From: an uncultured Photobacterium sp.
GTDB lineage: Bacteria; Pseudomonadota; Gammaproteobacteria; Enterobacterales; Vibrionaceae
DNA: 64,000 nucleotides
NCBI RefSeq assembly: GCF_947502415.1
Contig: NZ_CANMZV010000009.1
Location: forward strand, 62,001 to 126,000
Reading direction: 5' to 3'
The notes under the pieces are model-generated. The model searched no databases. It worked only from the letters and a program-made list of their open reading frames with translations, and was not told the DNA's origin. The position numbers and the translations under genes are program-made. This document shows positions 1 through 8,180 of this stretch, piece after piece (positions within the stretch are counted from its first letter, which is position 1; every line of letters begins with the position of its first letter).

Positions 1-318
1 ATCACCACCAAGCTCATGCAAGGCAATAGTCAGATAACCGCGTCCCAGGCGCATTGACAAAAACTGCCAACCTTCATTTGCCGGGACTAAACCGATGGCA
101 GGACGTCCACGGCTCGTCGACTCCTGATAAGGCATTTCTTTTACCAGATGGGCATCAATTAATTCACGGGTGATCTTGGTAATGCTGGCAGGTGCGAGCA
201 GGCTACGCTTTGATAGCTCTATGCGTGAAATCGGGCCATACTGGTCAATGAGCTTATAGACGTTGCCAGCATTGTTTCTTTTAATGTGATCGATGTGACC
301 CGGCTGAGCGACGTACAT
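1..318 (-). CDS. mlc: Mlc-type ROK-family transcriptional repressor, N-terminal part (cut by window edge)
   Basis: The first 106 residues are visible, running off the window at base 1. Translation starts at ATG 316-318 with a GGAG ribosome site about 7 bases upstream. The N-terminus (MYVAQPGHIDHIKRNNAG) is followed by a winged helix-turn-helix with the ROK-regulator pattern PISRIELSKRSLLAPASITKITREL and then SRGRPAIGL. This closely resembles enterobacterial and Vibrio Mlc, which represses phosphotransferase-system sugar genes and is relieved when membrane EIICB-Glc sequesters it. The sugar-binding half lies outside the window. A palindrome at 374-389 in its upstream region could be a self-operator. 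NagC is the main alternative, but the PGHIDHIK start favours Mlc. Confidence 0.88.
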   Translation of the reverse strand, partial: MYVAQPGHIDHIKRNNAGNVYKLIDQYGPISRIELSKRSLLAPASITKITRELIDAHLVKEMPYQESTSRGRPAIGLVPANEGWQFLSMRLGRGYLTIALHELGGD

Positions 319-757
319 GCCATTACTCCCGACAAAAGTTAGTGAATTAATAATAGTAACTAGGGGAATTTTTTTACTTTGCGAAGTAATTGTGAAGCCG
401 AATCTTTCAAGGACGTGATACCCATCACGAGGAATAGCCAGAATAATGTACTTTTTGTGCAAAATGCAACGTAAGTCCGCCTTTCAGACCATGATTTTTT
501 TACATGCGAAATTTAAAAAAACTCCCTATCTAATAACAACATGTAACAAAATTGAGCAATTTAGCACCATGACCCCGAACCAAATCCATCACTTCAATAC
601 CAAATTTTTATGAACCATGATGAAATCATCGCAACCGGATTCAGCTCGAAGCTCAACAGATTTAAAGACAACAGCTGATAGTTTTGACATAATACTCTGC
701 TGCTATTTGGCAGATGCTATCGCAAAATATTATGTTCAATTCGCCACGAGGTTAGCG
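319..757. other. Intergenic region between divergent mlc and queE
   Basis: This 439-base gap is A/T-rich and holds the mlc leader, the palindrome at 374-389 and presumably both divergent promoters. An open frame from 617 runs in phase into queE, but its 47 codons show no relation to the QueE N-terminus and have no ribosome site, so I regard it as untranslated. No other gene or RNA is recognised here. Confidence 0.6.
374..389. promoter_or_regulatory. Palindrome, candidate ROK (Mlc/NagC) operator ahead of mlc
   Basis: The sequence TTACTTTGCGAAGTAA is a perfect 6-base inverted repeat around TGCG, with A/T tracts on the left flank. It lies 56 bases before the mlc start codon. Mlc/NagC operators are known to be A/T-rich flanks around a CG-containing centre, and ROK repressors often regulate themselves. 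That this site is bound is inference. Confidence 0.4.
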
Positions 758-1426
758 GTGTACAAAATTAACGAAGTCTTTGAAACCATCCAGGGAGAAG
801 GTGTTTTTACTGGTGTTCCGGCCATTTTTGTTCGTTTACAGGTTTGCCCTGTCGGCTGCGCATGGTGCGATACCAAACAAACTTGGACGGCTGAGCCACA
901 GGATTTTACTTCTCTGGAAGAAATCATGGCGAAGAAAGAAGATTCACCGCTTTGGACCAAACTCGATGCTAATGGTGTTGTCCAGCTACTAAAAGATCAG
1001 GGCTACACCGCTAGGCATATTGTGATCACCGGTGGCGAACCTTGCATCTACGATCTTATCCCCCTGACCCTCGCCCTCGAAGAAGCCGGTTTCCGCTGCC
1101 AAATCGAAACCAGTGGCACATCTGAAGTCAAAGCCTCTGTCGGTACCTGGGTCACCGTGTCACCGAAAATCAACATGAAAGCAAAACTGGCAGTTCTACC
1201 GGTAGCTCTTGAACGTGCTGATGAAATCAAACACCCTGTCGGCACAAGCAAAGACATCGAGCAGCTTGACAGCCTGCTTGACGGCGTCACTCTGAAATCA
1301 AATGTCAGCATTGCCCTGCAACCAATCAGCCAAAAGCCAAGGGCTACTGAACTGTGTATTGAGACTTGCGTAAAACGCAACTGGCGTTTGTCTATCCAGA
1401 CTCACAAATACCTAGCAATTGCATAA
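758..1426 (+). CDS. queE: 7-carboxy-7-deazaguanine synthase (QueE), radical SAM enzyme of queuosine synthesis
   Basis: QueE rearranges 6-carboxytetrahydropterin to 7-carboxy-7-deazaguanine, the ring-contraction step toward preQ0 and queuosine in tRNA. The 222-residue product has the family start (YKINEVFETIQGEGVFTG), the radical-SAM CX3CX2C cluster at Cys30, Cys34 and Cys37 followed by WCDTKQTW, the ITGGEPC motif, and the C-terminal RLSIQTHKYLAIA. I chose the GTG start at 758 because GAGG lies 6 bases upstream and homologues begin at this point. One oddity: the residue before the first cluster cysteine is Val, where the family normally has Gly (LQGCPVGC). The gene stands alone, divergent from mlc. 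Confidence 0.95.
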   Translation: MYKINEVFETIQGEGVFTGVPAIFVRLQVCPVGCAWCDTKQTWTAEPQDFTSLEEIMAKKEDSPLWTKLDANGVVQLLKDQGYTARHIVITGGEPCIYDLIPLTLALEEAGFRCQIETSGTSEVKASVGTWVTVSPKINMKAKLAVLPVALERADEIKHPVGTSKDIEQLDSLLDGVTLKSNVSIALQPISQKPRATELCIETCVKRNWRLSIQTHKYLAIA

Positions 1427-1655
1427 ACAAGCAACCACGCAAGTAAACCTATATCGTTGAACCAGCAGTCCTTGTTGCTGGTTCATTCTCCCCTCATTTT
1501 TTTGCTTTCCTGCCACTCAAAAAAATGCTCAATTCGCAAACTATTCTCAATTTTTAGATCCCTGCTCAAACTCCGAGATTGCGCCGCGGCTTTAACACAC
1601 CGAGTTACACACAACCCTATACTGACCAAAACATAATATGTTTGGGGAATGAGTT

Positions 1656-4448
1656 ATGCGCGCTTATCTGGGATATTGTGTTATTGCTATCTGCAGCCTG
1701 TTTCTTACTGCATGCGGCGGAGGCGGCAACGAAAAGACACCGACAGCCGAAGGTGAGGCAGCCCCGGTTTCAACCGAATTCAGGATTACCATTGATACTC
1801 CGCCAAACCTGACCACAGCCAAACATTCTTCCGCTGCCGGGATTATCAGCAAAGCCTATGCCGAAGCCCAAATAAACCTGACTGAAAATAACTTTGCCGC
1901 AGTTTGGCTAGACAGCAAAGGGAAGATTCTCGAACAAATTGACATCACCAGTTGGGAGAATCAGGGCAACGGGCTCTATATCATCAAAGCTGGAACAAAA
2001 GCCCGCCTGAATGCTGTACTGTTAATCGACTTATTATCGACACCGACTTTTACAATCGGCGAAGCAATACCGACTAATCTGTACATGGTTCCCCTTGCCG
2101 ATGAGAGGCTTAACCTCAGCCTGAAATCAACGTTGGCCTATTACGCCGTTACCCAGCGAGTGCAGCTGGATGAAAGCTGGGGCGTCTTTGAGGAAGCCGT
2201 CCAAAGTGCTTCGCGCGGCAAAGTTTTCTTCGCCCTGCAGGATATCTATGAAATAGCCGATGATTTTGAAGTAACCCTGATACCCAAACTCGGCCTCGAC
2301 AATATCCGCCTAAGTGACCTGCTTTCCCTTTCCATTGTCCAAAGTATGACCAAAGGCCGAATGGAGCGTTTTGTCACCGAGCAAACGGCAGCACGAGCCG
2401 ATATCGCCGCAATACTGAACGATGGTTACTGGCGGCTCAGTAGCTCCAGCTCTAACGAAGGCAGCAGCATCCTGGTCGACAAAATGGAATATGATGGACA
2501 AGAAACAAAGAAAACCGAATACCGCTGGGATAAAAACGGCGATAGCGATATTTCACTCACGGAGTTCTTTACCTACCTTAGTGGCAGTACCGCTTTTGGA
2601 TCTGACGATGTGAAACGCCAAATCCTGACAAACAATGGTTGGATCGGTCTGTTTGATTACCTCAAGGTCGAATTATCAACACCGGAAACAACCCTACTTA
2701 CCGATGCCGCACTGGATATCGATGACAAAGTCGGAATTACTCTCGAAGCCAATTTCTACCCCCTAACGGACAAACGAATGCACGATTTTCTTTCCGGCAA
2801 GAAAGAGCATTTCATCACTCGTTATCTCCCACAGGATGAAGTCTTCCAGGAGGGCGCATTCGGCTTCTACTTCACCTGGCGGCCTGAAAATGAAACATAC
2901 CTGCTTTGTGATAACCGAAACGGTAATCCAGCCTGCCGAGTTTCACCCGTCGCTTTGCCGGGTACCTTCTATACCGCGCTGGATGATATTCTGACTCCGT
3001 CCGACTCTATCGCGGTTAACATCGAAGGTGTCAATGGTTTCAGAATTGCGGACAACGTTATTGTCGAGATGATCAACGATAACCAGTTCGGCTTGCGCTA
3101 CTGGGTAAATATTGCCGCCAACAACTGGGCTGTCCAGGAAGTTAGTGCCTGGGCTCCGACCCAGTTCGCAGGTAAAACCATATTCCGATTTGATGTACCT
3201 GATGTTATTAAACAAATTGCCATCAATTATCAATTCGAACAACAGCATCTGTTTCTTGTTGAAGACCGCGATTTTGTGAATATCGGAGAAACATGGCTCG
3301 ATAACGAAGTCTTCCACTTCACGGGGTTTGACAATAACGCCAAACAACAAATTTTTGCCGTTGCCAGCCGAGATAACCTACCACCATTTGGCGGATGTGC
3401 TTTCGGCAATACCGCCCAGGCAAACGAAAGCCAATACCTGAATGCTGTAACCGAATGCGGCGGTGACGAGCGTTTTACCGACCAATCGGTTAACAACCTC
3501 ATCAACCAGCATTTAGTTCAGATTTCCGAAGAGGGTGTTTTCACCACCATCATTCTTCGCAGCAATAACAGCTGGGAGCTTTACAATAACGCTCAACAGG
3601 TATCGGGCAACCGTACCTGGACACTGACAGAAGAAGGTTACCTAAAGCTAGTCCCCAATACTGCCCAACCTAATGATTTTGACTACTGGGCACTTACCGC
3701 CATGGATCATAGCCTTGGTGTTATGGCCATCAAAGCCTACTCATCCCGAGAAGAAAACAGCAATACCAGCGGAAATCTAATCTTTACCTTGATAGCCAAA
3801 GAATATGCGCCAGATCAGCTGGCTGCTTGCCAGGATCTTGACTCAGGTTGGGATCAGGCAACTACGACCCCTATCACCAAAAGAACACTCAGCGAGTACC
3901 AGCAGCAAGTCACACTCTGTAAAGTCGTATGGGAGCAGCGAGTCCCCCGCTTTACCGAGGCCTTACTGATAGGCCAGACCGGAGAGCTCAGTGATGACAA
4001 AGCACTCCAATTTGCCGCTGACAGCTCACGCTTCCTCAAACTCAGTGACAACTTCTCCGGTGATTTCTTCCTGGGTAAATACATCGACTCCGATGGCTGC
4101 GGGTTTAACTTCGATATTCTCTGGAGGCTCGAAGAAGACGGCACCCTGTATTATGAAGCAGCCGATGGTTCGATGAATGAGCGGATTACCATGACAGATT
4201 CAGACGGCTTGCGTTTTGCCATCAAGGCGTTTAACCACCAAACGCGTTGGGAGGCCGATGAAACACTCTTGTTTACCAGTGAAGAAGGGGAAATGTGGAG
4301 TGATGTGGTATCACTGATTGACGCATCGAGCGTACCGAATGTTGTGCCTACAGAAGCGCCGGGAAACCCCGAACCGCCTGCTGATGGGGAACATCAGGGG
4401 CCTCCTGCCGGCACGATTCTCAACGACGGTCAAAGTTGTGCATTCTAA
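1656..4448 (+). CDS. Large predicted lipoprotein of unknown function (930 residues)
   Basis: The N-terminus carries a signal peptide ending in the lipobox LTAC (Cys20) followed by GGGGN. This indicates lipid attachment and, lacking Asp at +2, outer-membrane sorting. Residues near 292-303 form an EF-hand-like loop (D-x-N-x-D-S-D-I-x-x-x-E), suggesting calcium binding. The C-terminal third has several short repeats of strand-like segments with Trp and paired Cys, and the protein ends in a Pro/Glu-rich tail. I recognise no named domain. ATG 1656 has GGGGA about 7 bases upstream. The gene is monocistronic, closed by the strong hairpin at 4529-4560. The product is probably a cell-surface or periplasm-facing protein; nothing in the context gives a role. 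Confidence 0.75.
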   Translation: MRAYLGYCVIAICSLFLTACGGGGNEKTPTAEGEAAPVSTEFRITIDTPPNLTTAKHSSAAGIISKAYAEAQINLTENNFAAVWLDSKGKILEQIDITSWENQGNGLYIIKAGTKARLNAVLLIDLLSTPTFTIGEAIPTNLYMVPLADERLNLSLKSTLAYYAVTQRVQLDESWGVFEEAVQSASRGKVFFALQDIYEIADDFEVTLIPKLGLDNIRLSDLLSLSIVQSMTKGRMERFVTEQTAARADIAAILNDGYWRLSSSSSNEGSSILVDKMEYDGQETKKTEYRWDKNGDSDISLTEFFTYLSGSTAFGSDDVKRQILTNNGWIGLFDYLKVELSTPETTLLTDAALDIDDKVGITLEANFYPLTDKRMHDFLSGKKEHFITRYLPQDEVFQEGAFGFYFTWRPENETYLLCDNRNGNPACRVSPVALPGTFYTALDDILTPSDSIAVNIEGVNGFRIADNVIVEMINDNQFGLRYWVNIAANNWAVQEVSAWAPTQFAGKTIFRFDVPDVIKQIAINYQFEQQHLFLVEDRDFVNIGETWLDNEVFHFTGFDNNAKQQIFAVASRDNLPPFGGCAFGNTAQANESQYLNAVTECGGDERFTDQSVNNLINQHLVQISEEGVFTTIILRSNNSWELYNNAQQVSGNRTWTLTEEGYLKLVPNTAQPNDFDYWALTAMDHSLGVMAIKAYSSREENSNTSGNLIFTLIAKEYAPDQLAACQDLDSGWDQATTTPITKRTLSEYQQQVTLCKVVWEQRVPRFTEALLIGQTGELSDDKALQFAADSSRFLKLSDNFSGDFFLGKYIDSDGCGFNFDILWRLEEDGTLYYEAADGSMNERITMTDSDGLRFAIKAFNHQTRWEADETLLFTSEEGEMWSDVVSLIDASSVPNVVPTEAPGNPEPPADGEHQGPPAGTILNDGQSCAF

Positions 4449-4528
4449 CATCAAATAGTTAGACTGATATTTAGAAGACCGCTGTTGAGAAGGCGACTAA
4501 TGAGAAAACACCCAATTGACATCACTAG

Positions 4529-4560
4529 AGAAAAGCCCGAAATGTCGGGCTTTTCTTTAT
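4529..4560 (+). terminator. Rho-independent terminator after the large lipoprotein gene
   Basis: A perfect 12-base stem (AGAAAAGCCCGA / TCGGGCTTTTCT, 4529-4540 and 4545-4556) closes the 4-base loop AATG. It is followed by TTAT and includes an internal T run. Confidence 0.85.
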
Positions 4561-4609
4561 TGCAGTAAGAAAAACCGACATTTAGCAGCAAACCACCAAT
4601 CAGGCAAAA

Positions 4610-4777
4610 ATGGCCGATTCCACCCGGACAAAAGTCGAAACCATCACCCGTCATGCCGACGATATTTTTGCCCATGCGCTACAATCTCGAGAGATTAGTG
4701 CAAATCTTGAGCAGTTGGTAGAACAATTAAAGCAATTACTTCATCAATTTACCCTTTCAGGCAATAACAATGCTTGA
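4610..4777 (+). CDS. Short hypothetical protein (55 residues), amphipathic, resembling a chemoreceptor C-terminal end
   Basis: ATG 4610 opens 55 codons ending at TGA 4775. An in-frame stop lies shortly upstream, so this is the longest version. The product (start MADSTRTKVETITRHADDIF) is a single predicted amphipathic helix rich in Gln/Leu. It ends ANLEQLVEQLKQLLHQFTL, similar in style to the last helix of methyl-accepting chemotaxis proteins. The ribosome site is weak. It may be a genuine small protein, a remnant of a lost chemoreceptor, or chance. It lies between the lipoprotein terminator and asnS. Confidence 0.35.
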   Translation: MADSTRTKVETITRHADDIFAHALQSREISANLEQLVEQLKQLLHQFTLSGNNNA

Positions 4778-4801
4778 TGCTTGACGTAAGACAGGTAATA
4801 T
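4774..4801 (+). promoter_or_regulatory. Possible sigma-70 promoter for asnS
   Basis: TTGATG (4774-4779) and TAATAT (4796-4801) are separated by 16 bases, placing the start of transcription roughly 60 bases ahead of the asnS ATG. This is a match by eye only. Confidence 0.35.
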
Positions 4802-4866
4802 TGCTCTTTCGGACTGTATCTTTAAGCACAGATATATAAAGTGCCTTAACGGAGAATAATTTAAAC

Positions 4867-6267
4867 ATGACTTACGCGCCTGTAACAGACGTACTAAGCG
4901 GAAAGCTTGCAGTAGACACTGAAGTCACTGTTCGCGGTTGGATCCGCTCACGTCGCGATTCCAAAGCTGGAATCTCTTTCCTTGCCATTTATGACGGCTC
5001 TTGTTTCGACCCGATTCAGGCCGTGGTCCCTAATGAGTTAAATAATTACCAGGAAGAAGTACTGAAACTGACAACTGGTTGCTCTGTTGAGGTTACCGGT
5101 AAGATTGTTGAATCACCTGCTAAAGGTCAGGACTTCGAACTGGCAGCAACTGACGTTAAAGTTGTTGGTTGGGTTGAAGACGCAGAAACATACCCAATGG
5201 CGAAAACTCGTCACTCTATCGAGTATCTTCGTGAAGTTGCTCACCTGCGTCCTCGCACTAACGTAATCGGTGCAGTAGCACGTGTACGTAACTGCCTGTC
5301 TCAGGCAATCCACCGCTTCTACCACGAGCAAGGCTTCTTCTGGATGTCTGCACCACTAATCACAGCATCTGACTGTGAAGGTGCCGGTGAAATGTTCCGT
5401 GTATCTACTCTTGATATGGTGAACACACCAATGACTGAAGCAGGCGAAGTCGATTTCGATAAAGACTTCTTCGGTAAAGAGACCTTCCTGACGGTGTCTG
5501 GTCAGTTAAATGCTGAAGCTTATGCTTGTGCCCTAAGCAAAGTTTACACATTCGGCCCGACTTTCCGTGCAGAAAACTCAAACACAAGCCGCCATCTTGC
5601 AGAATTCTGGATGGTTGAGCCTGAAGTTGCATTCGCAGAACTAGACGATGTGGCTAAGCTGGCTGAAGACATGCTGAAGTATGTCTTCAAAGCGGTTCTT
5701 GAAGAGCGTCGTGACGACCTTGAGTTCTTTGCTCAGCGTATCAACAAAGATGCAATTACTCGTCTGGAACAATTTGTTTCTTCTGACTTCGCACAGGTTG
5801 ACTACACTGACGCAATCCAGATCCTGAAGGATTCTGGCCGCGAATTTGAGTTCGATGTTGAGTGGGGCATTGATATGTCTTCTGAGCACGAGCGTTACCT
5901 TGCTGAAGAACACTTCAAAGCACCTGTAGTTGTTAAAAACTACCCGAAAGACATCAAAGCGTTCTACATGCGTATGAACGAAGATGGCAAAACTGTTGCT
6001 GCGATGGACGTTCTGGCACCGGGTATCGGTGAAATCATCGGTGGTTCTCAGCGTGAAGAGCGTCTGGAACTACTAGATAAGCGTATGGTAGAGATGGGTA
6101 TCGACCCTGAGCACATGGGCTGGTACCGTGACCTGCGTCGTTACGGTTCTGTACCGCACTCTGGTTTCGGCCTAGGCTTCGAGCGTCTGGTAACTTACGT
6201 AACTGGTATGGCAAACATCCGTGATGTGATCCCATTCCCACGCGCACCACGTTCTGCTAACTTCTAA
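4867..6267 (+). CDS. asnS: Asparaginyl-tRNA synthetase
   Basis: This cytosolic class IIb aminoacyl-tRNA synthetase charges tRNA-Asn with asparagine. The 466-residue length equals that of E. coli AsnS as I remember it. An N-terminal OB-fold anticodon domain (about 1-110, [19 protein letters not shown]) precedes the class II catalytic core. That core shows motif 2 ([22 protein letters not shown]) and motif 3 ([11 protein letters not shown]) near the C-terminus ([10 protein letters not shown]). A GGAG site lies upstream of ATG 4867. The gene is monocistronic and followed by the hairpin at 6337-6368. Codon choice looks highly optimised compared with its neighbours, as expected for a translation gene. 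Confidence 0.98.
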   Translation: MTYAPVTDVLSGKLAVDTEVTVRGWIRSRRDSKAGISFLAIYDGSCFDPIQAVVPNELNNYQEEVLKLTTGCSVEVTGKIVESPAKGQDFELAATDVKVVGWVEDAETYPMAKTRHSIEYLREVAHLRPRTNVIGAVARVRNCLSQAIHRFYHEQGFFWMSAPLITASDCEGAGEMFRVSTLDMVNTPMTEAGEVDFDKDFFGKETFLTVSGQLNAEAYACALSKVYTFGPTFRAENSNTSRHLAEFWMVEPEVAFAELDDVAKLAEDMLKYVFKAVLEERRDDLEFFAQRINKDAITRLEQFVSSDFAQVDYTDAIQILKDSGREFEFDVEWGIDMSSEHERYLAEEHFKAPVVVKNYPKDIKAFYMRMNEDGKTVAAMDVLAPGIGEIIGGSQREERLELLDKRMVEMGIDPEHMGWYRDLRRYGSVPHSGFGLGFERLVTYVTGMANIRDVIPFPRAPRSANF

Positions 6268-6336
6268 GACGGAAGTCAGCAAGATAAAAGGCAACCTATA
6301 TCGATAAGCTTATTTCGATAAACGGTATCCTTTCCC

Positions 6337-6368
6337 ACAGGACGAGCCTTGCGCTCGTCCTGTTTGTT
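6337..6368 (+). terminator. Terminator after asnS
   Basis: An 11-base perfect stem (ACAGGACGAGC / GCTCGTCCTGT, 6337-6347 and 6353-6363) with a 5-base loop is followed by a short T-rich stretch. Confidence 0.8.
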
Positions 6369-6514
6369 ATCAGCCTTTCTAAAACCAAGTGTTTCATACA
6401 TAATCATTTCATCCGGTTTGGCTCTCGTAAATAGACTTGGTTACAGGGTTAGAATAAGCTTACGCCTATCCGCTTACCTCGGTAAGCAGCAACGCTAAAC
6501 CATATGAGTCTATT

Positions 6515-7093
6515 ATGATCAGAGAAACTACCCTAGTGCCAGCAAGCCTATGGGCCAAACCCTTCGTTTCTGAAGTCGCTGAAATTATCAACCTGCTAAA
6601 AGAGTATGGTTATGATTCAGCAACCCTCGCCCGTTTAACTGGCCTACAAGAGAAAAAAATCTCTGATTGGATGTCACGCTATAAGCGTGAACCTGAGAAT
6701 ATTTCTGATATTCCCTACCCTTGCTGGTGTTTTCTCGCAGCCCTCGTCGGCCGCCCGAACATTCAAAATAGTGGTCAGCCTATTGATGTCGATGCCAGGA
6801 AAGTGATGCGCGCATTCAAGCCAACAGCGTTTAAAAATAAAAGCGTTTTTGAAATGCCTTCCGAAAAAGAATTTAAGCGCATTATTGGCAACAACACCTT
6901 TACCGGCATAACAGTCGAAAGCCTTTGTGATACCTTTCAGTGGAAGCCAACTCAATTTTCTGAAAGCCTTGAAAAAAGCACGCTTCCTTTCTTAAATTGG
7001 TGTCTTATTCTCATGCTTTGTGGTTTCAACATCCAAAAAATGCTGCTGACTCAGCATGAAGGAGAAATCACACTGAATGAACAGGCCAGCTAA
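6515..7093 (+). CDS. Hypothetical protein with an N-terminal helix-turn-helix-like segment (192 residues)
   Basis: I do not recognise this family. Residues about 20-55 (IINLLKEYGYDSATLARLTGLQEKKISDWMSRYK) have the spacing of a Cro/CI-type helix-turn-helix, with a probable recognition helix KKISDWMSRYK. The middle (about 65-125) is basic and possibly helical. The C-terminal part contains a hydrophobic helix (FLNWCLILMLCGFNIQKML), too short and polar-flanked to be a confident membrane segment. No signal peptide is seen. The gene stands alone between the asnS terminator and the hairpin at 7144-7165. A DNA-binding role is inference only. Confidence 0.65.
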   Translation: MIRETTLVPASLWAKPFVSEVAEIINLLKEYGYDSATLARLTGLQEKKISDWMSRYKREPENISDIPYPCWCFLAALVGRPNIQNSGQPIDVDARKVMRAFKPTAFKNKSVFEMPSEKEFKRIIGNNTFTGITVESLCDTFQWKPTQFSESLEKSTLPFLNWCLILMLCGFNIQKMLLTQHEGEITLNEQAS

Positions 7094-7143
7094 CTATTCA
7101 GTTTGTATAACTTATAGCAAAGCGGACTGTTCCACCTATAACA

Positions 7144-7171
7144 AAGGCTACCCTTGGGTAGCCTTCGCTTA
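7144..7171 (+). terminator. Terminator-like hairpin after the helix-turn-helix protein gene
   Basis: A 10-base perfect stem (AAGGCTACCC / GGGTAGCCTT) closes a TT loop at 7144-7165. The T tract after it is weak (CGCTT), so efficiency is uncertain. Confidence 0.6.
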
Positions 7172-7202
7172 TCACACAGAATCGATGTATTCAAGCTCAG
7201 TA

Positions 7203-7673
7203 TTACTCTGCAGCTTCTGGACGAAACTTCTGTTGGACACCGAGTAGGAAGTTACGCAGGATCTGATCTTTACACTCACGGTAATGCTTATTATCCGGCT
7301 TTCTGAAGAATGCGCTGAGTTCATGTTTACTCATGTTAAAATCAACACTCTCCATGATTTCAAGAATGTCTTCCGCCTTATAATTCAATGCAATACGTAG
7401 CTTCATGAAAATCATGTTATTCGTCAAGCGAGATTCAGGCTCAGGTTGTGGCCCTTCTTTTTTGCCACGTTTATCATTGATCAAGCCATTCAAAAAGATA
7501 GCTAATTCACGATCCGTGCATTTTTCAAATGCTGGTTCTTCTTCTTTTTTCAACCAATCACTAATCTGCTCACGTGTCACTTCATGTTCCGCTGCAGCGA
7601 AAATATTGATCATAGTAGAATCGCTGAAATCGAAGGTATAGCGAAGACGTCGCAAGATGTCGTTATTGAGCAC
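7203..7673 (-). CDS. yehS: YehS family protein (DUF1456), two tandem DUF1456 repeats
   Basis: The 156-residue protein contains two copies of the DUF1456 unit. The first covers about residues 1-70 (MLNNDILRRLRYTFDFSD...FLNGLINDKRGKKEGP) and the second about 85-150 (NNMIFMKLRIALNYKAEDILEIM...FLLGVQQKF). This matches E. coli YehS closely in layout. The function of the family is not established. It is a soluble cytosolic protein. The gene is monocistronic, convergent with the upstream + strand gene and divergent from the DUF2132 gene. Confidence 0.88.
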   Translation of the reverse strand: MLNNDILRRLRYTFDFSDSTMINIFAAAEHEVTREQISDWLKKEEEPAFEKCTDRELAIFLNGLINDKRGKKEGPQPEPESRLTNNMIFMKLRIALNYKAEDILEIMESVDFNMSKHELSAFFRKPDNKHYRECKDQILRNFLLGVQQKFRPEAAE

Positions 7674-7826
7674 AATGTATCCTAAAAAATAATGCAGCCT
7701 TGCCCAAATGGCTTGCTGCGGGGTTTCCTCTATTTTACCAGATATAACCGTCTATTAATTTACAAACGGTGATTTAAAACTGATATAGTGCCCAGCTTTC
7801 ACCGATCACGCGAAGAAACTGACGAC

Positions 7827-8045
7827 ATGAATACGCAACCTAAAAACCCGCTGCACGGTATTACCCTGCAAACCCTACTTGGCGAACTGGTTGATCACTA
7901 TGGCTGGGAAGAGCTTGGCAGGCTGGTCAATATACGCTGCTTCAACAACGACCCAAGCATGAAGTCGAGTCTTAAGTTTCTCCGCCGTACTGAATGGGCA
8001 AGAAAAGAAGTTGAACAGCTGTATCTCGATACCTTCTTTATTTAA
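7827..8045 (+). CDS. VF530-like small protein (DUF2132)
   Basis: The 72-residue product starting [18 protein letters not shown] has the family hallmarks [27 protein letters not shown] (here [11 protein letters not shown]), [12 protein letters not shown] and VEQLYL. I chose ATG 7827 rather than an in-frame ATG 13 codons earlier because homologues begin near NPLHG. DUF2132 proteins are small DNA-binding-like folds known from structural genomics and have no assigned role. A bidirectional hairpin follows at 8131-8165. Confidence 0.9.
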   Translation: MNTQPKNPLHGITLQTLLGELVDHYGWEELGRLVNIRCFNNDPSMKSSLKFLRRTEWARKEVEQLYLDTFFI

Positions 8046-8130
8046 GCGGTAAACGCACTATAACCTGTTTATCGGTACAATGAGTTTGAGAATAGCTTTC
8101 AATGGCGCCCATTCTCCACTGATTTAGCTA

Positions 8131-8165
8131 AAAAAAGCCAGCATTAATAATGCTGGCCTTCTCTT
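8131..8165. terminator. Bidirectional terminator between the DUF2132 gene and the MFS transporter gene
   Basis: GCCAGCATT (8137-8145) pairs with AATGCTGGC (8149-8157). A run of A precedes it, giving a U tract for the minus-strand transporter gene, and a T-rich stretch follows, serving the plus-strand gene. Confidence 0.8.
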
Positions 8166-8180
8166 TATACCATTTTAGAA

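Noticed and set aside
617..757. N-terminal extension of queE from ATG 617
   Set aside because: No ribosome site and no family resemblance; GTG 758 has GAGG at the correct distance and starts at the conserved YKINEVF.
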